Below are positions 46,601 to 56,166 of a stretch of DNA of 64,000 nt, one piece after another. The translations under genes and the position numbers were made by a program. This DNA comes from Comamonadaceae bacterium (GTDB taxonomy: Bacteria > Pseudomonadota > Gammaproteobacteria > Burkholderiales > Burkholderiaceae_C). Positions within the stretch are counted from its first letter, which is position 1, and each line of letters starts with the position of its first letter. The notes under the pieces were generated by a model. The model did not search any database. It was given only the letters and a program-made list of their open reading frames with translations, and was not told the origin of the DNA. Location of the stretch: assembly GCA_009996515.1 (NCBI GenBank), contig JAACZV010000022.1, forward strand, positions 32,141-96,140. Reading direction: 5' to 3'.

Positions 46601-47422
46601 ATGAACAACACAACAACGACAACAAAGTTCAACCTCGCCCACCGTGTCGCTGCCTGGTGGTCGCGGCAGCGGGAGACCCGGCAGCGGCAGGCCTTGCGCC
46701 GGCGCTGCCCATCGGCCACCGTGGCGGCCGACCAGATCCCGGCGGCGGTCCGCCAAGCCTGGGCGCAGCAGGCCCCCGGCGAATGCCCCGGCCTGCCCGT
46801 CGACGACCTGGCCTGGCTGCGCTGCTCGCTGGGCCTGGCGCAGTTCTTCGAGGCCTGCCGGCGGCAGCGCGGGCAGGGTGCTTGCGCACTGCCGAGCAAG
46901 GCGGCCGATTCGGTCTGGCATGTCTGGCTGGCACTCGATCCCGCCGGCCTCGCGGGCTGGCAGCAGCGCTGCTTTGGCCGCGAGGTGGCGCACCGCGAGG
47001 CCGAGGCGCTGGGCGCGCCGCCGCAGGACTGCCTGGCCCGCACCTGGGTCGGCAGCTGCCGCAGCGAAGGACTCGACCTGCTGGGGCCGCGCCTGCCACT
47101 GCTGTTTGCGCTGGACGGCCTGCTGCAACTGCCTGCGGGCTGGGCCTACCGTTTCGAGAAGGGCGGCCTGGTGCACCGCCAGAACGACGCGTTCGGTCGG
47201 CCCGCCGGCAGCGCCATCGCCCATGCCGCCGTGGCCGGCGCCTGCCTGGTGGCCCTGGGCCTGATCAGTGCGGCCGAACTGGCCGAGCTGCAGCGTCGCC
47301 AGGCCGCCGATGGCGGTGGTGGCGCCGACTGGAGCTCCAGCGACACCGGCTGCGATGCAGGCTCGGATGGCGGCTCGGACGCCGGGGGCTGCGGCTGCGG
47401 ATCGGGCTGCGGCGGCGACTGA
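46601..47422 (+). CDS. GRDP-like protein with Gly/Cys-rich tail
   Basis: This 273 aa protein is not firmly assigned. A central segment, ADSVWHVWLALDPAGLAGWQQRCFGREVAHRE, resembles the DxVWHxH...CFGRxLHH pattern of glycine-rich domain proteins (GRDP, PF07173-like). The C-terminus is GCDAGSDGGSDAGGCGCGSGCGGD, a Gly/Ser/Cys tail that could bind metal. The N-terminus is Thr-rich then basic. MNNTTTTT is the chosen start. It converges on the chemoreceptor gene. Confidence 0.6.
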   Translation: MNNTTTTTKFNLAHRVAAWWSRQRETRQRQALRRRCPSATVAADQIPAAVRQAWAQQAPGECPGLPVDDLAWLRCSLGLAQFFEACRRQRGQGACALPSKAADSVWHVWLALDPAGLAGWQQRCFGREVAHREAEALGAPPQDCLARTWVGSCRSEGLDLLGPRLPLLFALDGLLQLPAGWAYRFEKGGLVHRQNDAFGRPAGSAIAHAAVAGACLVALGLISAAELAELQRRQAADGGGGADWSSSDTGCDAGSDGGSDAGGCGCGSGCGGD

Positions 47423-47443
47423 GGTCGTCGCGGAGCTCGTCGC

Positions 47444-48994
47444 TCAGCGCCGCGCCACCTGGAAAGTCCCGACCGCGCCGTTCAGCGTCGTGGCCTGTTC
47501 GCGCAGGCTCTCGGCCGCGGCGGTCGACTCCTCGACGAGGGCGGCGTTCTGCTGCGTGACCTGGTCCAGCTGCGCGATCGCGATGTTGACCTGGGCGATG
47601 CCGTCGGACTGCTCGGCCGTGGCCGCGGTGATCTCGCCCATGATGTCCTTGACGCGCTGCACGGCGCCGACCAGTTCGTCCATGGTCTTGCCCGCCTCGC
47701 CCACCAGGCGCGAGCCGGCCTCGACGCGCTCGACGCTGCTGCCGATCAGGCTCTTGATCTCGCGCGCCGCGTCCGCCGAGCGGCCGGCCAGCGAGCGCAC
47801 CTCGCTGGCGACCACCGCGAAGCCGCGGCCCTGCTCGCCGGCCCGCGCCGCCTCGACGGCCGCGTTCAGCGCCAGGATGTTGGTCTGGAAGGCGATGCCG
47901 TCGATGACGCCGATGATGTCGGCGATCTTGCGCGAGCTGGCGTCGATCTCGTCCATGGTCTGCACGACCTGGGCCACCACCTCGCCGCCGCGCTGGGCCA
48001 CGCTGGCGGCCGACACGGCCAGCTGGTTGGCCTGGTCGGCGGACGCGGCCGATTGCTGCACGGTGCCGGTCAGCTCCTCCATCGCGCTGGCCGTCTGTTC
48101 CAGGCTGGAGGCCGCCTTCTCGGTGCGCGCGCTCAGATCCTGGTTGCCGCTGGCGATCTCGGCCGAGGCCGTGCCTATGGATTCCGCGGAGTCGCGGATC
48201 TCACCTATGGTCTGCGACAGCGTCTCGCGCATGCGGCGCAGCGTCGTCTGCAGCTGGCCGATCTCGTCGTTGCGTGCCTTCATGCCCTGGCCGGAGCGCA
48301 TCAGGTTGCCGCCCGCCACGCGTTCGGCCAGCTCATTGGCCGCCGCCAGCGGCAGCGTGATGCCGCGCGTGATGCGCCAGGCCGTGACCGCGCTGGCGGC
48401 CAGTGCCAGCAGGGCAAAACCCAGCAGCACCCACTGGCCGCTGCGGTTGGCCGCGTCGATGGCGGCCGCGCTGCGGTCGATGCTCTTGCGCTGGTGGTCC
48501 AGGAACTCCTGCATGCGCGTCAGATAGACCTTGGAGCCCGGCACGAAGACGTCCATCAGCACCTTCTCGGCAGCCTCCGCCTGGCCGTCCTGCTTCAGCC
48601 GGACGATCTCGTCGCGCGAGCTGAGGTAGACCTGGCGCGCCTTGCCGACGGCGTCGAACAAGGCCTGCTCCTCGGGCGAACGGATCAGCTGCTTGAGCTT
48701 GTTCTGCATCACGGTGGAGGCCTGGCTGGATTGCGCCTGATCCTCCTTGAACAGCGCCACCAGCGAGCCGTCGGTGCTCTTGGCAATCGCCATGGTGCGA
48801 CGCACGCCGGCGTTGATGTTGCTGCTCCAGTCCGAGATCAGCCGTTCCTTGACCAGGGGTTCGTCCATCATCTGCCGCGTCGCGGCGGCCGTCTCGTTCA
48901 GGCGCCAGGACGCCAGCGCCACGCAGAAGCCGGCCAGCACCAGCACCAGCGCAAAGCCGGCCGCCAGTCGCTTGCCGATGGTTAGATTGATCAT
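47444..48994 (-). CDS. Methyl-accepting chemotaxis protein
   Basis: The 516 aa receptor has an N-terminal TM (residues about 9-30), a four-helix-bundle ligand domain (about 31-188), a second TM (about 189-208), a HAMP domain ([19 protein letters not shown]) and the signalling domain with the hairpin tip [35 protein letters not shown] sequence (here [18 protein letters not shown]). No CheR-binding pentapeptide is visible. The ligand is unknown, and no che genes are nearby. Confidence 0.93.
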   Translation of the reverse strand: MINLTIGKRLAAGFALVLVLAGFCVALASWRLNETAAATRQMMDEPLVKERLISDWSSNINAGVRRTMAIAKSTDGSLVALFKEDQAQSSQASTVMQNKLKQLIRSPEEQALFDAVGKARQVYLSSRDEIVRLKQDGQAEAAEKVLMDVFVPGSKVYLTRMQEFLDHQRKSIDRSAAAIDAANRSGQWVLLGFALLALAASAVTAWRITRGITLPLAAANELAERVAGGNLMRSGQGMKARNDEIGQLQTTLRRMRETLSQTIGEIRDSAESIGTASAEIASGNQDLSARTEKAASSLEQTASAMEELTGTVQQSAASADQANQLAVSAASVAQRGGEVVAQVVQTMDEIDASSRKIADIIGVIDGIAFQTNILALNAAVEAARAGEQGRGFAVVASEVRSLAGRSADAAREIKSLIGSSVERVEAGSRLVGEAGKTMDELVGAVQRVKDIMGEITAATAEQSDGIAQVNIAIAQLDQVTQQNAALVEESTAAAESLREQATTLNGAVGTFQVARR

Positions 48995-49130
48995 GGTCCC
49001 CTCGTTTTATCGTCTGTTGGCGGCGCCTGGGCACCGGTCAACCGGCAATGCTAGTGCCGCACCGGCGCCCGGCCCGGCGCCGATCTGGGACTTCGATCAC
49101 GCAGTCCGCGACAAAAACGGGCAGGGCGTC

Positions 49131-50270
49131 TCAGCGCGAGGCCGCCAGCAGCGCCCGGTAGTCGGCGGCACTGGCAAGGCGCGGGTTGGTCTTGTGGCAA
49201 TGGTCCAGCAGCGCCCGCTCGACGATGGCCTCGTCCAGTTCCGGCGTTAGCCCCAGGGCCGCGAGACCGGCGGGCAGGCCCAGCCGGGCGTTCAGTGCCG
49301 TGATGGCGTCCGCCACCGCGTCCGCATCACGGCCGGCCAGGCCCATGGCCTGGGCCAGGCGGGCGATGCGGTCCTCGCGCCGCACGCTGTCCGCCCCGGC
49401 GTTGAAACGGATCACGGCCGGCAGGAAGACGGCGTTCAGCGTGCCGTGGTGCAGGCGCGGCTCCAGGCCGCCCAGCGCATGGCTGAGCGAATGCACCGCG
49501 CCCAGCCCCTTCTGGAAGGCCAGCGCGCCATGCACGCTGGCGCACATCATGTCCAGCCGCGCCTCGCGGTCCTGGCCGTCGCGCGTGGCCCGCTCGATGC
49601 TCTGCCAGCCGCGGCGCAGGCCCTCCAGCGCGATGCCGTCGGCCGGCGGGTTGAAGGCCGGCGCGAGAAAGGTCTCGATGCAGTGGGCGATGGCGTCCAT
49701 GCCGGTCGCCGCCGTCAGGTGCGGCGGCAGGGCCAGCGTCAGCTCGGGGTCGCAGACGGCGACCTTGGGGAGCAGCGCCCAGTTGTGGAAGCCCAGCTTG
49801 CGGCCGTCGTCGACGATGAGGATGGCGCCGCGCGCCACCTCGCTGCCGGTGCCGGCCGTGGTCGGCACGGCGATGACGGGCAGCACCTGGTCGCTGATGT
49901 CGCCCGCGCCGCCCTCGATGGTGGCCCAGCGCTTGAGCGGCCCCTCGTGGGTGGCCGCGATGGCCACGCCCTTGGCCAGGTCGATGCTGGAGCCGCCACC
50001 GATGGCGATCAGGCCGTCGCAGCCCGTCTCGCGCAGCTGCGCCACCGCCAGACGCACGGCCGCTTCGGTCGGGTTGGGCGGCGTGCGGTCGAAGACGGCG
50101 GGTGGCGTGGCGAAGGCGGCCAATGCCTTGTCCAGCACGCCGGCCGCGCGCACGCCGGCGTCCGTCACCACCAGCGGCCGGCGCAGCCCCAGGCGCTCGC
50201 ATTCCGCGGGCAGCAGCCGGCTGGCGCCGAACTCGATCTCGATGCGGGTCACGTGAAGGATCTGCGCCAT
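49131..50270 (-). CDS. Iron-containing (type III) alcohol dehydrogenase
   Basis: The 379 aa enzyme shows the NAD-binding GGGSSIDLAKGVAI near residue 90, PTTAGTGSEVARGAI (about 137), and metal-binding GMDAIAHCIE (about 190) and AVHSLSHALGGLEPRLHHG (about 255). Relatives include maleylacetate reductases and lactaldehyde-type reductases; substrate cannot be set from sequence. MAQILHVT is the chosen start; an ATG ten codons earlier is possible. The spacer to the chemoreceptor (48995-49130) holds nothing clear. Confidence 0.88.
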   Translation of the reverse strand: MAQILHVTRIEIEFGASRLLPAECERLGLRRPLVVTDAGVRAAGVLDKALAAFATPPAVFDRTPPNPTEAAVRLAVAQLRETGCDGLIAIGGGSSIDLAKGVAIAATHEGPLKRWATIEGGAGDISDQVLPVIAVPTTAGTGSEVARGAILIVDDGRKLGFHNWALLPKVAVCDPELTLALPPHLTAATGMDAIAHCIETFLAPAFNPPADGIALEGLRRGWQSIERATRDGQDREARLDMMCASVHGALAFQKGLGAVHSLSHALGGLEPRLHHGTLNAVFLPAVIRFNAGADSVRREDRIARLAQAMGLAGRDADAVADAITALNARLGLPAGLAALGLTPELDEAIVERALLDHCHKTNPRLASAADYRALLAASR

Positions 50271-50292
50271 GGCCGTGGTCTCCGGAATGTTC

Positions 50293-50322
50293 TTGAGCAT
50301 CCTAGTGCGGCCTGTCTAGACT
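50293..50322 (+). promoter_or_regulatory. Promoter of the S10 peptidase gene
   Basis: TTGAGC (50293-50298) and TAGACT (50317-50322) are 18 nt apart, and the ATG follows 7 nt after the -10. This predicts a start of transcription at or next to the start codon. Confidence 0.5.
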
Positions 50323-50329
50323 CGCCGTC

Positions 50330-52024
50330 ATGCGCGCGACTCGCCCGGCCCTGCTGCTCGCCCTGGTCCTCGCCGCCTGCGGTGGGGGCGGGGGCTCGTC
50401 TCCGGCACCGCCGCCGGTCGTCGACAGCCAGCCCGGGTTGACGGACACCACGGTCTACTCCTCGGCCGCGGATGCTTCGCTGCCCGGCGCCGTGGAGGCC
50501 GCCGCGGTCAGCACGCAGACGCTGACGGCCAACGGCCAGACGCTGAGCTACACCGCCAGCGCGGGCCACCTCATCGCGCGCGACGCGGCCGGCGCCGCCC
50601 AGGCCTCGGTCTTCTACGTCGCCTACGCGCTGCCAGGCCAGGACGCGGCGACCCGCCCGGTCACCTTCTTCTACAACGGCGGCCCCGGCTCGGCCTCGGT
50701 CTGGCTGCAGCTGGGCAGCTTCGGCCCCAGGCGCCTGGTCACCAACGCGCCCGATACGACGGCCGCGCGGCCCTTCCCGCTGGTGGACAACGCCGAGCAC
50801 CTGCTGGGCCAGACCGACCTGGTCTTCGTCAACGCCGTCGGCAGCGGCTACTCCCAGGCCATCGCACCGTTCACCAACCGCAGCTTCTGGGGCGTGGACG
50901 CCGACGCGGCGCTGCTCCGCGACTTCATCCAGCGCTGGCTGGCCGTCATGGGCCGCAGCGCCTCGCCCAAATACCTCTACGGCGAGAGCTACGGCGGCCC
51001 GCGCACGGCGGTGCTGGCGCGCCGGCTGCAGGAGGCCGGCGTCATGCTGGACGGCCTGGTGCTGCAGTCGCCGGCCATGGACTACAACAGCAACTGCGGC
51101 ATCACGTCGAGCCGCGGCTGCGCCGGCTACCTGCCCAGCTTCGCCGCCGTCGGTGCGTTCCACCGCCTGACCCAGCCGGTGCCCACCGACCTCAACGCCT
51201 GGGCCGCCCAGGCCCGCAGCGTTGCCGACTCCGTTTACGCGCCGGCCCTGCAGGCCTGGCAGATCAGCCGCCAGCCCACGCCGGCGCTGTGGCAGCCGCT
51301 GGCCGACCTGACCGGCCTGCCCGCCGCGCGCTGGCAGGCGAGCCTGGACGTGTCGGCCGACAACTTCCGCCAGTGGCTGATCGCTGGCCAGCAGCTGGGC
51401 CGCTACGACGGCCGCATGAAGGCCGCCGTCGGCAGCCCGCTCGCCGCCGACGGCGACGTCTCCACCACCTGGATCAATGACAGCTTCGCCAGCGGCATCG
51501 TCACCCACCTGCGCGACCAGCTCGGCTACCGCAACGCGTCCACCTATGTGGTGTTGAGCAACGCCATCAACTTCTGGGACTTCAGCCATGCCGGCCGGCC
51601 ACTGCCCGACACCTTGCCCGACCTGGCCGCGGCGCTGGCGCAGAACCCGCGCCTGCGCGTGCTGGCCGTCAGCGGCTATCACGACCTGGCCACGCCCTTC
51701 CACATCACCGAGACGGACCTGGCGCGCGTCGATGCCGGCCGCGTGCAGATCCGCAACTACGCGGGCGGCCACATGAGCTATCTGGACGATGCGACCCGCG
51801 TGGCCCAGCTGGCCGACCTCAAGGCCTTCTACGCCGCCACGCTGGCGCTGCGCGCCGCGGCCGACCTCGGCCCCGAGCGGCGCGCGCTGGCGGCCCGGCC
51901 CGCGACAGGGGGGGCCGCCATCGACCGCGCCGGCACACCGCAGGCGCCGGGCAGCGTGCCGCCCACGAACGAGCCCGCCGTCCAGGCGCCGCTGCGCGAC
52001 CCTTGGGTGCCGCCCGGGCGGTGA
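50330..52024 (+). CDS. S10 serine carboxypeptidase-like lipoprotein
   Basis: The 564 aa protein has a lipobox (LALVLAAC, Cys near residue 17) followed by a Gly/Ser/Pro linker, so it is probably membrane-anchored. The peptidase domain shows FFYNGGPGSASVWLQLGSFGP near 120, nucleophile Ser in YLYGESYGGPR (about 221), Asp in VSGYHDLATPF (about 448) and His in YAGGHMSY (about 482). S10 enzymes remove C-terminal residues at acidic pH. It is followed at 35 nt by an esterase gene. Confidence 0.9.
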   Translation: MRATRPALLLALVLAACGGGGGSSPAPPPVVDSQPGLTDTTVYSSAADASLPGAVEAAAVSTQTLTANGQTLSYTASAGHLIARDAAGAAQASVFYVAYALPGQDAATRPVTFFYNGGPGSASVWLQLGSFGPRRLVTNAPDTTAARPFPLVDNAEHLLGQTDLVFVNAVGSGYSQAIAPFTNRSFWGVDADAALLRDFIQRWLAVMGRSASPKYLYGESYGGPRTAVLARRLQEAGVMLDGLVLQSPAMDYNSNCGITSSRGCAGYLPSFAAVGAFHRLTQPVPTDLNAWAAQARSVADSVYAPALQAWQISRQPTPALWQPLADLTGLPAARWQASLDVSADNFRQWLIAGQQLGRYDGRMKAAVGSPLAADGDVSTTWINDSFASGIVTHLRDQLGYRNASTYVVLSNAINFWDFSHAGRPLPDTLPDLAAALAQNPRLRVLAVSGYHDLATPFHITETDLARVDAGRVQIRNYAGGHMSYLDDATRVAQLADLKAFYAATLALRAAADLGPERRALAARPATGGAAIDRAGTPQAPGSVPPTNEPAVQAPLRDPWVPPGR

Positions 52025-52059
52025 GGGCCGGCCCGCGGCTCTTGCAGAATGCGGGGTCC

Positions 52060-52989
52060 ATGACCTCGCCGCACCAGCTCCTGACCCCGCGCATGGCGGG
52101 CCTGCTCCAACGCATACACCGCGCCAACCGGCCGCCCTTCCACAGCCTCACGCCGCGCGAGGCGCGCATTGCCTATCGGCTCGGCGCCGAGATCCTGGAC
52201 CTGCCGCGCGCCCCGCTGGCCCGCGTCGAGGAGCTGCAGGCCGCCGGCCTGCCGGCGCGCCTGTATGCGCCCAGCGCCGAACGCCTGCCCGTGCTGCTCT
52301 ATCTGCACGGCGGCGGCTTCACCATCGGCGACCTGGAAACCCATGACAGCCTGTGCCGCCAGCTCAGCCTGCGCAGCGGCGCGGCCGTGCTGGCGCTGGA
52401 CTACCGGCTGGCGCCCGAGCACCGCTTCCCCGCGGCCGTGGACGATGCCTGGGCGGCGCTGGAGTGGCTGCACCGGCAGGCCGACGGCCTGGGGCTGGAC
52501 GGCAGCCGGCTGGCCGTGGGCGGCGACAGCGCCGGCGGCACGCTGGCGGCCAGCGCCGCCTTCTTCGCCCGCGACCGCGGCCTGCCGCTGAAGGCGCAGC
52601 TGCTCATCACGCCCGGCACCACCAGCCGGGCCGACACCGCCTCGCACCGCCGCTTTGCGAGCGGCTTCCTGCTGGACGCCGCCAGCATCGCCTGGTTCTT
52701 CGACCACTACATCGACCAGGGGCAGCGTGACGACTGGCGTTTCGCACCGCTGCAGGCCGACGACCACTCGGGCCTGGCGCCGGCCTGCATCGTGCTGGCC
52801 GAGTGCGATCCGCTGGTGGACGAGGGCATCGCCTACGCCGACACGCTGCGCGCCGCGGGCGTGAGCGTGGCACTGGAGCTCTACCGCGGCGTCACGCACG
52901 ATTTCATCAAGATGGGCCGCCAGATCCCGGAGGCCATCGCGGCCCTGGATGCCTACGCGGCCGCGATCAGGGAGCAGCTTCAACCATGA
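52060..52989 (+). CDS. HSL-family alpha/beta hydrolase (esterase)
   Basis: The 309 aa enzyme has the hormone-sensitive-lipase oxyanion motif YLHGGGFTIGD near residue 88, nucleophile Ser in VGGDSAGGTLAAS (about 154), catalytic Asp in AECDPLVDEG (about 249) and His in GVTHDFIKMG (about 280). Members hydrolyse short-chain esters. The start MTSPHQLL is preferred over an upstream ATG lying in the S10 gene. The stop overlaps the next gene (ATGA). Confidence 0.92.
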   Translation: MTSPHQLLTPRMAGLLQRIHRANRPPFHSLTPREARIAYRLGAEILDLPRAPLARVEELQAAGLPARLYAPSAERLPVLLYLHGGGFTIGDLETHDSLCRQLSLRSGAAVLALDYRLAPEHRFPAAVDDAWAALEWLHRQADGLGLDGSRLAVGGDSAGGTLAASAAFFARDRGLPLKAQLLITPGTTSRADTASHRRFASGFLLDAASIAWFFDHYIDQGQRDDWRFAPLQADDHSGLAPACIVLAECDPLVDEGIAYADTLRAAGVSVALELYRGVTHDFIKMGRQIPEAIAALDAYAAAIREQLQP

Positions 52990-53843
52990 AAAGAACCGAC
53001 TTCCGCCACCTCGAGCCCTTGCGCGTGCGCTGGGCCGAGGTCGATGCCCAGGGCATCGTCTTCAACGGGCATTACCTGACCTATCTGGACACCGCCATCA
53101 GCGGCTACTGGCGCGCGCTGGCCTTGCCCTATGCCGACACGATGAAGAGCCTGGGCGGCGACCTCTACGTGCGCCGCGCGACGCTGGACTACCGCGGCTC
53201 GGCCCGCTACGACGACCGGCTGGACATCGGCATCCGCTGCCGCGAGTTCGGCAACAGCTCCATGAAGGTGGACGGCGCGGTCTTCCACGGCGAGCAGATG
53301 CTGGTGCAGGCCGAGATGGTCTACGTCTTCGCCGACCCCGGCACGCAGACACCGGTGCGGCTGCCGGACCCGCTGCGTCGCCTGATGCAGGACTTCGAGG
53401 CTGGCCAGCCGGTCGTCGACGTGGCGCTGGGCCCCTGGCGCGAGCTGGGCGAGGCGGCCACGGCGATACGGCGCGAGGTCTTCATCGAGGAGCAGCACAT
53501 CCCGGCCGACATGGAATGGGACAGCGCCGACGCCAGCTGCCTGCATGCGCTGGCCCGCAACCGCTTCGGCACGCCGCTGGCCACGGGCCGGCTGCTGGAG
53601 CATGTGCCGGGCGTCGCCAAGATCGGCCGCATGGCCGTGCTGCGGCCCATGCGTGGCACACGCATCGGCCGCCAGGTGCTGGAGGCGCTGATGGCCGAGG
53701 CGAAAAAGCAGGGCTACCGCGAGGTGCTGCTGCATGCCCAGCTGGCGGCGGAGAACTTCTACCTGCGCGCCGGTTTCCAGCGGCGCGGCCAGCCCTTCGA
53801 GGAGGCGGGCATCGGCCACGTGGAGATGGTCCGGGTTCTCTAA
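52986..53843 (+). CDS. Thioesterase-acetyltransferase fusion protein
   Basis: This 285 aa protein joins two domains. Residues about 1-135 are a hotdog thioesterase of the YbgC/FadM type (RVRWAEVDAQGIVFNGHYLTYLDTA, with the active-site Asp). Residues about 145-285 are an ElaA/YjcF-like GNAT acetyltransferase (EAATAIRREVFIEEQHIP, KIGRMAVLRPMRGTRIGRQVLEALM with the acetyl-CoA loop). The combination suggests acyl-CoA hydrolysis coupled to acyl transfer, which is inference. The gene is coupled to the esterase by ATGA overlap. Confidence 0.88.
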   Translation: MKRTDFRHLEPLRVRWAEVDAQGIVFNGHYLTYLDTAISGYWRALALPYADTMKSLGGDLYVRRATLDYRGSARYDDRLDIGIRCREFGNSSMKVDGAVFHGEQMLVQAEMVYVFADPGTQTPVRLPDPLRRLMQDFEAGQPVVDVALGPWRELGEAATAIRREVFIEEQHIPADMEWDSADASCLHALARNRFGTPLATGRLLEHVPGVAKIGRMAVLRPMRGTRIGRQVLEALMAEAKKQGYREVLLHAQLAAENFYLRAGFQRRGQPFEEAGIGHVEMVRVL

Positions 53844-53869
53844 GCCCGGCCGCACGCAGGCGGCCCGTC

Positions 53870-53923
53870 CTTCGGCAGGCGTCGGACAGCACGCAGCTGC
53901 TGTCCTCGGTGCGGCCTCAGCCC
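53870..53923. repeat. Possible relic of the modular repeat
   Basis: CTTCGGCAGGC (53870-53880) and GGCCTCAGCCC (53913-53923) match blocks of the two larger copies at similar spacing, with a local stem ACAGCA/TGCTGT between them. The right block overlaps the stop of the next gene, so the match may be partly chance. Confidence 0.35.
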
Positions 53924-54165
53924 AGCATCTCGAAGCGCTCGACCCGGCGCTCGCTGGCGAGCCAGTCCTTCATCGCGGCGGCCACGCCGGGCTCGCGATG
54001 GCCCCAGCCCTCGGGATAGATCTCCATCCAGGTCCAGCGCCCCTCGGCATCCGGCTCGGGGCGCTGCAGCAGCTCGATGGGCGCCTCGACGCGGGCCTTG
54101 CGGAAGGCGGTGAGGGCGGCTTCGGCGTCGTCGGCGGCGACGCGGTAGTAGACGTAGAGTTGCAT
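53917..54165 (-). CDS. DUF4936-family protein
   Basis: An 82 aa protein beginning MQLYVYYRV, with LLQRPEPDAEGRWTWMEIYPEG in the middle, matching the DUF4936 small alpha-beta (dimeric barrel-like) family of beta-proteobacteria. Function is unknown. It is 70 nt downstream of ygfZ on the same strand, its usual neighbour. Confidence 0.82.
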   Translation of the reverse strand: MQLYVYYRVAADDAEAALTAFRKARVEAPIELLQRPEPDAEGRWTWMEIYPEGWGHREPGVAAAMKDWLASERRVERFEMLG

Positions 54166-54235
54166 CGTTAGCTCTCGCTCAGCTGCCGTTCGTCCGGCGT
54201 CGGACCGGCCGCAGGGCCCGTCCTCGGTCCGGATC

Positions 54236-55126
54236 TCACTCCTGCGGCGGGATGTCGTAGGGCAGGGGGCGCGGCTGCAAGGCTGCGCCGGTGGCGCTGC
54301 CCAGGTGCAGGCTGCCGCCTTCCAGCGCGGCGAGCTTGATCTCCGCGGCAACCAGGCTGCGGCCGTCGCGCCTGCCGCAGCCGGCCACGATGCCGGCCGG
54401 TTGCTCGGGGTCGGCACTGTGGAAGATTTCCTGGCCTATCGCCGCCTCGCCGTCGGTCTCGAAGACCTGCAGCCGGCGCTTCAGCGTGCCGCGGTACTGG
54501 CTGCGCGCGACGATCTCCTGGCCCGGGTAGCAGCCCTTCTTGAAGTTCACGCCGCCCAGCACCTCGAAGTTGATCATCTGCGGCACGAAGGCCTCGACGG
54601 TGGCGCCGCGCACCCAGGCCATGCCGGCCTGGGCCTCGGCAAAAGCCCAGTCGTCCGCGCTCATGGCGGCACCGGCCGGCGCGGGCGCGTCGGCCGGCTG
54701 CACGCGCAGGGCGCGGCCGGCGCCGGGAAGCGCCACCTGCACCGCGTCGCCGTCGCGTGTCAGCGTCCATGCATCGGTGGCGGGTTCCCCCAGCAGACCG
54801 TAGACGGCGAACTCGGCGCTCGCGTCGCTGAGCTTGCATTTCGCGCGCAGCACGAACATGGACAGGCGCTTGAGCGTCGCGGCCAGCGTCTCGGCGGGCA
54901 GGGCCAGCAGGATCTCGTCCTCGCCCTGCTTCCAGCCCACCATCGTGGCCAGCAGCCGGCCCTTGGCGGTGCAGAAGCCGGCCAGGCGCGCGTGCTCGCG
55001 GTCCAGCAGTGCGAAGTCCTGGGTCAGCTGGCCGTGCAGGAAGCTGGCGGCGTCGGCGCCCTGGGCGCGGATCACGCCCCAGTCGCCCAGTCGGAGTTGG
55101 GTGCGGAGTTGGCGGGGTTCAGACAT
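54236..55126 (-). CDS. ygfZ: YgfZ/GcvT-domain folate-binding protein
   Basis: The 296 aa protein supports repair or assembly of some iron-sulfur enzymes with tetrahydrofolate. It shows ASFLHGQLTQDF near residue 28, the hallmark NFKKGCYPGQEIVARSQYRG near 196 with the conserved Cys, and a C-terminal GcvT-like beta domain. MSEPRQL is the chosen start; GATAAT lies 7 nt before it. Confidence 0.92.
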   Translation of the reverse strand: MSEPRQLRTQLRLGDWGVIRAQGADAASFLHGQLTQDFALLDREHARLAGFCTAKGRLLATMVGWKQGEDEILLALPAETLAATLKRLSMFVLRAKCKLSDASAEFAVYGLLGEPATDAWTLTRDGDAVQVALPGAGRALRVQPADAPAPAGAAMSADDWAFAEAQAGMAWVRGATVEAFVPQMINFEVLGGVNFKKGCYPGQEIVARSQYRGTLKRRLQVFETDGEAAIGQEIFHSADPEQPAGIVAGCGRRDGRSLVAAEIKLAALEGGSLHLGSATGAALQPRPLPYDIPPQE

Positions 55127-55133
55127 GGCGGGA

Positions 55134-55139
55134 ATTATC
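55134..55139 (-). promoter_or_regulatory. -10 hexamer of ygfZ
   Basis: GATAAT on the minus strand, 7 nt before the ygfZ ATG, the same layout as mutL. The spacer to divergent mltG is 47 bp. Confidence 0.45.
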
Positions 55140-55173
55140 ATTCGCGCCCTTTTGGCAGGGCTCGGATGAGGGC

Positions 55174-56166
55174 ATGAACTGGCTGGTGCGGGCGCTGCTC
55201 GTGTTGTTGTTGATCGCGGCGCTGGCCGCGGGTGCCGTCTGGCAGTGGCTGCGCAGCCCGCTGGCGCTGGCCGCGCCGTCGGTGGAACTGTCCGTCGAGC
55301 CCGGTACCAATCCGGCCGAGGTGGCGCGCGCCTGGGTGGCGGCCGGCGTGCAGACCGATGCGCGCTGGCTCTACCAATGGTTCAAGTGGTCGGGTCGCGC
55401 CAAGCAGATCCGCGCCGGCAGCTACGAGGTGCACGCCGGCATCACGCCGCGCGAGCTGCTGGACAAGATGGTGCGCGGCGACGAGGTGCTGGAGCAGCTG
55501 CGCCTCATCGAGGGCTGGAACTGGCGCCAGGTGCGGGCGGCGCTGGCCGCCGCGCCCGCGCTGAAGGCGAAGACGGCGCAGATGAGCGATGCCGAGGTGA
55601 TGGCCGCGCTGGGCGAGCCGGGCCTGCTGCCCGAGGGACGCTTCTTCCCCGACACCTATGCCTACAGCCGCGGCGTCAGCGACCTGACGGTGCTCAAGCG
55701 CGCCCGCGCCGCCATGCAGCGCCGCCTGGCCGCCGCCTGGGCGGCCCGCGCGCCGGACCTGCCGCTGAAGTCCGCCGAGGAGGCGCTGATCCTGGCCTCC
55801 ATCGTCGAGAAGGAGACCGGCGCGCCGGCCGACCGCAGCCGCGTGGCGGCCGTGTTCGTGAACCGGCTGCGCCTGGGCATGCCGCTGCAGACCGACCCTA
55901 CGGTCATCTACGGCTTGGGCGAGGGCTTCGACGGCAACCTGCGCAAGCGCGACCTGACCGCCGACACCCCCTTCAACACCTACACCCGCGGCGGCCTGCC
56001 GCCCACGCCCATCGCGATGCCCGGCGCCGCCTCGCTGCAGGCGACGCTGCACCCGGCGCCGGTGAAGGCGCTGTACTTCGTCTCGCGCGGCGACGGTAGC
56101 AGCGAGTTCAGCGAAGACCTCAACGCGCACAATCGCGCGGTCAACAAATACATACGCGGCAAGTGA
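55174..56166 (+). CDS. mltG: Endolytic murein transglycosylase MltG
   Basis: The 330 aa inner-membrane enzyme cuts nascent glycan strands and sets their length. It has one N-terminal TM (residues about 3-22), a LysM-like region ([26 protein letters not shown]) and the catalytic YceG domain with [16 protein letters not shown], the catalytic Glu in [10 protein letters not shown] (near 214), [19 protein letters not shown] and [18 protein letters not shown]. Its stop overlaps the tmk GTG start. Confidence 0.94.
   Translation: MNWLVRALLVLLLIAALAAGAVWQWLRSPLALAAPSVELSVEPGTNPAEVARAWVAAGVQTDARWLYQWFKWSGRAKQIRAGSYEVHAGITPRELLDKMVRGDEVLEQLRLIEGWNWRQVRAALAAAPALKAKTAQMSDAEVMAALGEPGLLPEGRFFPDTYAYSRGVSDLTVLKRARAAMQRRLAAAWAARAPDLPLKSAEEALILASIVEKETGAPADRSRVAAVFVNRLRLGMPLQTDPTVIYGLGEGFDGNLRKRDLTADTPFNTYTRGGLPPTPIAMPGAASLQATLHPAPVKALYFVSRGDGSSEFSEDLNAHNRAVNKYIRGK

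Noticed and set aside
49007..49014. Sigma-28 promoter for the chemoreceptor
   Set aside because: GACGATAA resembles the flagellar -10, but no TAAA-like -35 is found at 15 nt spacing.
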